Origin: Spirochaetales bacterium
GTDB taxonomy: Bacteria > Spirochaetota > Spirochaetia > B11-G9
Direction of reading: 5' to 3'
Length of the DNA stretch: 10,328 bases
Assembly (NCBI GenBank): GCA_027077185.1
Contig: JALTGJ010000234.1
Location: 1-10,328 of the forward strand
Made by a program: the position numbers and the translations under genes. This document shows, one piece after another, positions 5,195 to 10,328 of this stretch; the stretch's first letter is position 1; the number at the start of each line of letters is the position of its first letter. Under the pieces are notes generated by a model. The model did not search any database. It saw only the letters and a list, made by a program, of their open reading frames with translations, and was not told the DNA's origin.

Positions 5195-6618
5195 AAATTA
5201 AATTAATGTACAAGATGATGATTAGTTTTATGCTGATTATTATTCTTGGTGGAGTAATTGTTGCTTTTTCTATTAATTTTTCAACTACCAGATCTTTTAC
5301 TGCTCTGGTTCGTGAGAGTGATATTGCTTATGCAGAAGACTTAGCTTCCAGAATTTCAGTATATTATGAGGAACGGGGCTCACTGTCCGGAGTAGAATCA
5401 TTGCTTAGAATTTATTCACAGAATGAAATGCAGAGAGAAGGTTTAATGAGGGGACAGCATGCTTTTGGTTCCGAGAATGAAACTTTTTCTTCTGAGCGTA
5501 TGTCTGCAAGGGGACAGTTTAGGGCTCTTCCTGTCGTTATTCTTTCTACAGAGGGTGATATCCTTTTTTCCACAGTTGATATTAAGGGTTTGAAGCTTTC
5601 TAACACTAGTGGAGTTCAAATATATAATTCAAAAAATAAAACTATTGGATCAGTTTTTGCTGGTTCCATGATAAGTTCCAAATTACTTCCTGTTCAGGAT
5701 GCTTTTCTTAAATCAGTGGGAAAAGCAATATTTTTTGCATCTATTGCTGTAATATTTTTTACTTTTATTGTTGGATATTTTCTTGTAAAACAAATTACAG
5801 GACCTATAAAAAAACTTCAAAAAGCATCAAATAAAATAGCCCATGGAGAGCTTTCCGTCAGGGTAGATATTAGCAGCAAGGATGAATTGGGGGATCTTGC
5901 TTCGGGATTCAATTTAATGACAGAGTCTCTTCAGGAAGCAGAAAGGTGGAAAAGACAGATTATAGCAGATTCTGCTCATGAATTACGCACTCCTGTTGCA
6001 CTTATTCAGGGACACCTTGAGATGATGCTGGAAGGTGTCTATTCAATAGACAGGGAAGGTATTCAAACAATTTTTAACGAAACCCGTAGATTAAGTACAC
6101 TAATTTCCGAGCTTCAGGAATTATCCAGTGCTGAGGCCGGACATAGTACTTATTTAATGGAAAAAATATCTTTGAATGATTTACTTAATTCAGTAATTAA
6201 TACTTTTAAACCCAAATTAAAAGATAATAATATAATTTTAAATACAGAAATTACTAATATTCCTAAAGTTACTGCTGACAGGCAGAAAATGCATCAGGTA
6301 TTAGTAAATGTAATATCCAACGCACTTAAATTTACACCTGGAGCAGGAATGATAATGGTAAAAACCTGGTACGATAAAATTTCAAATACGGTTAATTTAT
6401 CCTTTGAAGATTCCGGTCCGGGGATTCCCATGGAAGAGAGAGAAAAAATTTTTGACAGATTTTATAGAATTGATAAACACAGAAACAGGGACAGTGGAGG
6501 ATCCGGACTTGGACTGGCAATTAGCAGAGAAATTGTAGGACGACACAGAGGTTTTATTAAAGCAGTTGATCCTGTTTTAGGTAAAGGCACCCGTATTTTA
6601 ATAATACTTCCAGTTTGA
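5191..6618 (+). CDS. Membrane sensor histidine kinase with HAMP domain
   Basis: This 475-residue inner-membrane kinase phosphorylates the upstream-encoded regulator. The layout is TM1 at about 10-30, an extracytoplasmic sensor region (about 31-175), TM2 at about 178-199, HAMP at about 199-250, HisKA with the phosphoacceptor H263 (DSAHELRTP), and HATPase_c with the N-box (VNVISNALKFTP, N377), G1 DSGPGIP (407-413), F-box FDRFYRID and G2 GGSGLGLAIS (436-445). The sensor part matches no fold I can name. It contains a hydrophilic, Ser/Glu/Arg-rich stretch (about 76-112) followed by a short hydrophobic VVILSTEGDILFST segment like the core strand of a PAS/Cache-type domain. The gene follows the regulator with a 4-base overlap, so the two should be co-translated. 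Confidence 0.96.
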   Translation: MKIKLMYKMMISFMLIIILGGVIVAFSINFSTTRSFTALVRESDIAYAEDLASRISVYYEERGSLSGVESLLRIYSQNEMQREGLMRGQHAFGSENETFSSERMSARGQFRALPVVILSTEGDILFSTVDIKGLKLSNTSGVQIYNSKNKTIGSVFAGSMISSKLLPVQDAFLKSVGKAIFFASIAVIFFTFIVGYFLVKQITGPIKKLQKASNKIAHGELSVRVDISSKDELGDLASGFNLMTESLQEAERWKRQIIADSAHELRTPVALIQGHLEMMLEGVYSIDREGIQTIFNETRRLSTLISELQELSSAEAGHSTYLMEKISLNDLLNSVINTFKPKLKDNNIILNTEITNIPKVTADRQKMHQVLVNVISNALKFTPGAGMIMVKTWYDKISNTVNLSFEDSGPGIPMEEREKIFDRFYRIDKHRNRDSGGSGLGLAISREIVGRHRGFIKAVDPVLGKGTRILIILPV

Positions 6619-6717
6619 CTGAGAAAGGAGACTGGAGGACGGAGAAAAGAAGTATTGAAGAAAGAAGAGAGGTCTGCTTTTTCCTGTCTCCCTTCTCCCG
6701 TTTCCTTCCTTGCAGTC
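6617..6717. repeat. Imperfect purine/pyrimidine inverted repeat after the kinase gene
   Basis: A purine-rich arm (6627-6649) is mirrored by a pyrimidine-rich arm (6683-6705). I align 17 of 23 positions as complementary. GACTG (6617-6621) and CAGTC (6713-6717) extend the ends. The 33-base centre is also purine-rich up to 6672. The element begins at the kinase stop codon. It could fold as a long RNA hairpin (terminator or mRNA-stabilising element) or be a dispersed repeat copy. No T-run follows, so ordinary Rho-independent termination is not supported. Confidence 0.5.
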
Positions 6718-6795
6718 TTGACTATATAGTAATTTAGCAGTAAAAAGTTACTTTCGGTTGTAAACTGATAATCAATTAATAATGGCAGGTAAATA

Positions 6796-7974
6796 ATGAA
6801 AGAAGAACTTTCTTACGTTTTAGTAACTCCCTATACTATCAGTAAGAGTCGGACAGGTGGTGTAATTTCCAGACTCTTGTCCCGAACTGATCTGGAATTT
6901 GTAGGAGCTCAGGTTTTTTCTCCTTCAGATGAAATGGCTCAGGCTTATGCCTATTCCATAGAAAATCATAGTGGATCTGATGATAAAGAAATATCTGATC
7001 TTCTGGCAGAGTATGTCAGGACAAAATTTATATCTACAGATAAAAAGCGAAGAAGGGTTATGCTGATGCTCTTTAAGGGTGAAAATGCTGCACAAAAACT
7101 TTCTGATATTGCAGGGGCACTTCATCATAAAAATTTGGGTGTTGAATCAATAACCGGTGAGACTATTCGGGATACATATGCAGATCTTGTAATGGCTACA
7201 GATAACCCTAAACAAGTACAGTATTTTGAACCTGCAGTCTTAACAGCCAGGACTCAGAAAAGTGCAAAAGCCAATATGAAAATCTTTGCAGATTTTTTGA
7301 AGAATGAACAAAGTATTGTTGAAAATATGACATACAGGGATTCTTCTAAAATAGAAAGGACTCTTGTTATTATTAAACCTGACAACTGGAAGTATGCAAG
7401 CTCCAAACCAGGTACAATTATTGATATGTTTGCAAGGACAGGACTTAGAATTATAGGTTGTAAAATTCAGAGAATGTCTGTAGCTCAGGGTCTGGAATTC
7501 TATGGCCCTGTAAAAGATGTTCTTGTAGAAAAACTCGGTCCTGTTTTTGGGAAAAAAGGTAAAGAGGTTCTTGAAGATAAGTTTGATATTAATCTTTCTG
7601 ATGAATCACTCAAAATGCTTACCAGTTCTTTTGGAACAGAATATGCTGTTGATCAGTTTAATCAGATAATTGAGTTTATGGCTGGCACAAAACCTCCGGA
7701 ATGTCCTGAAGAAGATCTTGAAAAACCCGGAAAGGTTAAAAGTATGGTTTTAATTTATGAAGGAGAAGATGCTGTTAAAAAAATTCGGGATGTCTTAGGC
7801 CCAACTGATCCAACAAAAGCTCCTGGTGGAACAATTAGAAGAGAGTTTGGAAGTAATATCATGGTTAATACAGCTCATGCTTCAGATTCAACCGATAATT
7901 CAAAACGTGAAATGGGTATTGTCAGGATAAATGATAATAACTGTTTTTCTTTAATGGAAAAATATCTGTCTTAA
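6796..7974 (+). CDS. ndk: Tandem NDK-domain protein; nucleoside-diphosphate kinase with a degenerate first domain
   Basis: This 392-residue protein has two NDK-like domains; usual bacterial NDK has about 140-150 residues. The second (about 187-378) keeps the active-site pattern: K194 in VIIKPD, T337 in GPTDP, R348 in GTIRREFG, N358 and the phosphorylated-His position H361 in NTAHASDS. It is therefore likely to transfer gamma-phosphate between NTPs and NDPs through phosphohistidine. It carries about 55-60 extra residues (about 242-314) between the early helices and KSMVLIYEGEDAV. The first domain (about 5-150) has matching landmarks (YVLVTPYT, VMLMLFKGENAAQKL, GETIRDTYAD) but Thr where the catalytic Lys should be and no HxSDS motif, so it should be inactive and may serve in regulation or assembly. 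AGGT (6787-6790) is a well-spaced Shine-Dalgarno. A TTGACT at 6718 with a weak -10 at 6741 is a possible promoter. Confidence 0.85.
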   Translation: MKEELSYVLVTPYTISKSRTGGVISRLLSRTDLEFVGAQVFSPSDEMAQAYAYSIENHSGSDDKEISDLLAEYVRTKFISTDKKRRRVMLMLFKGENAAQKLSDIAGALHHKNLGVESITGETIRDTYADLVMATDNPKQVQYFEPAVLTARTQKSAKANMKIFADFLKNEQSIVENMTYRDSSKIERTLVIIKPDNWKYASSKPGTIIDMFARTGLRIIGCKIQRMSVAQGLEFYGPVKDVLVEKLGPVFGKKGKEVLEDKFDINLSDESLKMLTSSFGTEYAVDQFNQIIEFMAGTKPPECPEEDLEKPGKVKSMVLIYEGEDAVKKIRDVLGPTDPTKAPGGTIRREFGSNIMVNTAHASDSTDNSKREMGIVRINDNNCFSLMEKYLS

Positions 7975-7994
7975 AATTATTTTTTCATATATCT

Positions 7995-8033
7995 AAAAGG
8001 GTTAAGGTTATTCTGTAAATACAGGCTAACCTT
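7995..8033 (-). terminator. Hairpin terminator candidate for queH
   Basis: AAGGTTA (8004-8010) pairs with TAACCTT (8027-8033). An inner stem CTGT-AAAT-ACAG (8013-8024) continues it. Read on the minus strand, the hairpin is followed by CCCTTTT (7995-8001), a short T-run. The queH stop codon overlaps the outer arm. The convergent NDK gene ends about 30 bases away and may share the hairpin, though no T-run follows on the plus strand. Confidence 0.55.
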
Positions 8034-8565
8034 ATTCCCGAATACTGAATTCACAGCCACAGTAATTTTGCCGGTATAATCCATAGTCTTTACTTAATTC
8101 AACACTTCTTAAAAAACCATTTTTCTTTTTAAAATTATATTCTATAAATCCGGGGAACTTCGAAGCAATATTAAAAATAACTTTCGAATTTTTGTAAGGT
8201 CCCAGGGTTAAAGTTGTAGTAAAATTAGTAAAGCCCAATTCTTCTGCTTTATCTGCAGTTCTTTTTAAATTAAATTCAAAACACAGGCTGCATCTGTTTC
8301 CACCTTCAGGGGCTTTTTCATTCCCTTTAATATAGCTTCGCCACTCCTCGTGATCCCATGAGTCTGTAACCAGGGGCACCTTCCATATATCTGCAAGTTT
8401 TTTTGCGGAATCCAGCCTTTTAAGATATTCTGCTTCCGGGAATATATTGGAATTGGAATAAAACAGTGTTATATCCCAACCTTCGTTAATTAATCGCTCA
8501 CCTGATGGTGATGCACAAGGTGCACAGCATGTATGTAATAAAATTTTCTTTTTAGTCATTATCAT
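8032..8565 (-). CDS. queH: Epoxyqueuosine reductase QueH (DUF208)
   Basis: QueH reduces epoxyqueuosine to queuosine in tRNA, the last step of making this modified wobble base (GUN anticodons); it replaces the unrelated QueG. The 177-residue protein has the family's cysteine layout: adjacent C13 and C14 plus C17 in HTCCAPC, C92 and C95 in NRCSLCFEFNL, and C169 and C171 in YGLYRQNYCGCEFS, expected to bind the metal/iron-sulfur centre and do redox chemistry. TTLTLGPYKNS (117-127) and RSVELSKDYGLYRQNYCGC are strongly typical. Two starts are possible: 8565 (MIMTKKK) and 8559 (MTKKK). GGA lies 6 bases before 8559, so that start fits initiation better. No other queuosine genes are in the window. Confidence 0.93.
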   Translation of the reverse strand: MIMTKKKILLHTCCAPCASPSGERLINEGWDITLFYSNSNIFPEAEYLKRLDSAKKLADIWKVPLVTDSWDHEEWRSYIKGNEKAPEGGNRCSLCFEFNLKRTADKAEELGFTNFTTTLTLGPYKNSKVIFNIASKFPGFIEYNFKKKNGFLRSVELSKDYGLYRQNYCGCEFSIRE

Positions 8566-8717
8566 TCCATTTTATTATTGTAAATTTAGCATATCTTTCT
8601 GATTGCCACTATTGAAAAATAATTTATGCGTTTATAGACTTTACCATGGTATTACAGGTAGAATATAGGGTGAGTTATAAAAATCCAATGTTTTAGTTTT
8701 GGAAAAGGCAGTTAGTT

Positions 8718-10004
8718 ATGGAAAAGTATGATTATATTATTATTGGTTCCGGCCCGGCAGGTCTTGGAGCTGCCTTTTATTTAATTGATAAAAATCCAAA
8801 TTTTAAAGTTTTAATTATTGAGAGTGGAAAAACGAGTTCAGGTGGTTTAAGAAATGACTGCAAGATGAATTTTACCTACCCAATAGGATTCCCGACAGAT
8901 AATTGGGATAAGGGGGAGGCTGATTATTATTTGGGAAAGGTGATTGATAAGTTAAAACCTGTAATTCTTGAAAAAAATAACCTTTCCATATATCAAAAGA
9001 GAGCAGAGAAACTTGGAGTTAATCTTGTTAATATAAAGCAGACTCATCTTGGTACCGATGGTGGTCTTCTACTTATAAAAAAGCTTATTTCCGAGTTGGA
9101 AAGTCTGGGGGTGACTATTTCGCTAGGTGAGACAATGCTGAGTGTAAATTCTGACAAAAAGTTTATTAAAACTAATAAAAGGGAAATTATTTTTAGAGCT
9201 TTGATGATAGCGCCCGGAAGAAAAGGCTTCCGGTTTATACAATCTGTTATGGATAGTCTCTCTGTTAATTATATTGATCATATAATTGATATTGGTATTA
9301 GAGTTGAAACCAGAGTCGAACATTATCCTATTGTAAAAGATTATTATGATCCAAAGTTTATGTTTCCGGAAAAGGTTCGTACCTTCTGTACAAACAGCGG
9401 GGATGCTCATGTTGTTCAGGAAAAGTACAAGACTGTTCATGATGATACCTATTACTCTGTAAATGGACATGCATATTCTACAGAAAAGAAAGCTAATGGT
9501 CTTGCAAACTTTGCAATGCTGAAAACGGTGAGGTTTACAGCTCCCCTTGCCAGTGGTCAGCAGTTTGCGGTAAATCTTGGACTTCAGGCTATGCTGATGG
9601 GTGGAGGAAGGCCTTTGATGCAGAGAGTAGGGGATTTCCGCCTGGGAAAACGATCCAAAGAAAATACTTTTAATGGTGATTTATATGATTTTAAACCTAC
9701 TTTAGCAGGGAGCTGTCCAGGGGATATAAGTCTTGCAATGCCCTCCAAAATAATGAGGCACATCTGGAAATCCATGAAACTTCTGGACACAATAGTTCCG
9801 GGAATACTTCACCCCAGTACCATAATGTACTATCCCGAAATTAAGCTTTATGCCAACAAACCGGAGTTTCTGGATAAACACTTTCGTGTTAAAGATACTG
9901 TTTATTTCGCCGGGGACGGAGCCGGAACCAGCCGTGGTATTACAGCTGCCTGGGCCAGCGGCATAAGAGCAGCAGAAGGAATGCTGGAAATGATTTCGAT
10001 GTAA
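8718..10004 (+). CDS. FAD-dependent dehydrogenase, COG2509-like
   Basis: This 428-residue cytoplasmic flavoprotein has an unknown substrate. An N-terminal Rossmann dinucleotide-binding motif GSGPAG (10-15) follows a hydrophobic strand, with E35 at the end of the second strand as the expected ribose contact. DIGIRVET (191-198), YDPKF (210-214), RTFCTNSGDAHVV (221-233), VNGHAY (248-253) and ANFAML (263-268) match the conserved order of COG2509 dehydrogenases. VYFAGDGAGTSRGI (395-408) is the C-terminal FAD-binding GD motif, followed by AAWASGIRAAEGM. There is no signal peptide. A CxxxxG-type cysteine (C224) lies in the conserved RTFC segment. AAGG (8705-8708) is a plausible Shine-Dalgarno 9 bases before the ATG. 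The gene stands alone; neighbours do not indicate a pathway. Family assignment is by motif recall, not alignment. Confidence 0.85.
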   Translation: MEKYDYIIIGSGPAGLGAAFYLIDKNPNFKVLIIESGKTSSGGLRNDCKMNFTYPIGFPTDNWDKGEADYYLGKVIDKLKPVILEKNNLSIYQKRAEKLGVNLVNIKQTHLGTDGGLLLIKKLISELESLGVTISLGETMLSVNSDKKFIKTNKREIIFRALMIAPGRKGFRFIQSVMDSLSVNYIDHIIDIGIRVETRVEHYPIVKDYYDPKFMFPEKVRTFCTNSGDAHVVQEKYKTVHDDTYYSVNGHAYSTEKKANGLANFAMLKTVRFTAPLASGQQFAVNLGLQAMLMGGGRPLMQRVGDFRLGKRSKENTFNGDLYDFKPTLAGSCPGDISLAMPSKIMRHIWKSMKLLDTIVPGILHPSTIMYYPEIKLYANKPEFLDKHFRVKDTVYFAGDGAGTSRGITAAWASGIRAAEGMLEMISM

Positions 10005-10036
10005 AGACGCCCAAATTGGGCGTCTGTACATCGATT
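10005..10036 (-). repeat. REP-like palindrome with conserved head, between convergent genes
   Basis: AGACGCCCAA-A-TTGGGCGTCT (10005-10025) is a perfect inverted repeat starting right after the FAD gene stop codon. On the minus strand it is preceded by the head AATCGATGTAC (10026-10036), identical in 10 of 11 positions to the head of the element in the RAYT gene and in the same orientation, although the palindrome itself differs. A 3'-end intergenic position is typical for REPs. The hairpin may also end or protect transcripts from both sides, but no T-run follows it. Confidence 0.7.
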
Positions 10037-10037
10037 A

Positions 10038-10328
10038 TCAAAATGTCCAGATGTATGAGATTCCAATTCCCCAGGTAAAGGATGCAATGCCTGCACCATC
10101 TTTATAATACCCTGATTGCGTACCAACTTCTTCCGGGTTGGAGACAGATTCATTATACTGAAAAGTATCCCCTACAGTTTCCAGGAGTTCTTCCAGAAAA
10201 GCAGTAAATAGGAAACCTCCCTGTAATCCTGTTTTTAGTTTTACTGTGAGTTCAGTCCTATACCAGAACTTAGCAGTAAATGAGTCAAGAAAGTAAAGAT
10301 TCCGGAGAATATGATGATCAAGATCCCA
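10038..10328 (-). CDS. Probable outer-membrane beta-barrel protein, C-terminal end (start outside window)
   Basis: The minus strand is open from the window edge to a TGA at 10038-10040, giving 96 residues with no stop. The visible end reads GIGISYIWTF: alternating hydrophobic residues with a terminal Phe. That is the C-terminal beta-signal recognised by the BAM complex in outer-membrane barrels. Further upstream, alternating stretches such as AKFWYRTELTVKL (about 19-31) look like transmembrane strands, joined by acidic, Asn/Gly-rich loops (about 52-80). No family can be named. The start codon, signal peptide and most of the protein lie beyond the right edge. It converges on the FAD gene with a REP-like hairpin between. 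The overlapping frame at 9902-10153 has none of these properties. Confidence 0.7.
   Translation of the reverse strand, partial: WDLDHHILRNLYFLDSFTAKFWYRTELTVKLKTGLQGGFLFTAFLEELLETVGDTFQYNESVSNPEEVGTQSGYYKDGAGIASFTWGIGISYIWTF

Noticed and set aside
8566..8717. Riboswitch or promoter pair between queH and the FAD gene
   Set aside because: Some -10-like hexamers (TACAAT on minus, TATAGA and TATAGG on plus) are present, but none has a convincing -35 at correct spacing, and I see no riboswitch-like conserved core.
10005..10025. Standard Rho-independent terminator
   Set aside because: The hairpin is strong but no T-run follows on either strand; the REP interpretation explains it better.
9702..10153. 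Minus-strand frames opposite the end of the FAD gene (9702-10031, 9902-10153)
   Set aside because: They are shadows of the FAD gene; the minus-strand frame ending at 10038 has a better protein signal.

Overview
The window is AT-rich and densely packed with single-domain bacterial genes on both strands. The partial gene at the right edge ends in an aromatic residue, as outer-membrane beta-barrels do, so the host is probably a diderm. A COG1101-type ABC ATPase, a RecQ-like helicase, a two-part NDK protein and QueH together would fit a spirochaete or a similar free-living diderm. That is an inference from gene style, not a demonstrated placement.

Layout, left to right. Bases 2-547 hold the 3' part of an ABC transporter ATPase. 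It converges, with a 4-base overlap, on a RecQ-family helicase gene (544-2130, minus). A class I SAM methyltransferase (2233-2853, plus) is divergent from recQ. Next is a REP-associated tyrosine transposase (RAYT, HUH/Y1 type; 2882-3598, minus). Its coding sequence contains a 20-bp perfect palindrome and 2.7 copies of a 54-bp in-frame tandem repeat. A MazE/MazF-type toxin-antitoxin pair follows (3781-4358, plus), then an OmpR-type response regulator and its histidine kinase (4490-6618, plus, overlapping by 4 bases). After a purine/pyrimidine imperfect inverted repeat comes a 392-aa protein with two NDK-like domains (6796-7974, plus), of which only the second keeps the catalytic residues. Then come queH (8032-8565, minus), a COG2509-like FAD-dependent dehydrogenase (8718-10004, plus), and the 3' end of a probable outer-membrane protein gene (10038-10328, minus), which has no start codon inside the window.

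Functional links. Three pairings are clear: RR with HK, antitoxin with toxin, and RAYT with REP-like palindromes. The RAYT gene carries one REP-like element inside its own reading frame (3175-3205). A second element sits between the FAD gene and the outer-membrane gene (10005-10036). The two palindromes differ in sequence but share an 11-base head (AATCRATGTAC on the minus strand) in the same orientation, as expected for targets of one RAYT lineage. The remaining genes look like unlinked housekeeping or accessory genes.

The most interesting signals are the self-contained REP plus tandem expansion inside the RAYT gene, two sigma70-type promoters placed so that the first transcribed base would be the A of the ATG (leaderless mRNAs), an operator-like arrangement upstream of the response regulator, and the NDK protein with a degenerate first domain. 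No intergenic stretch exceeds 300 bases.
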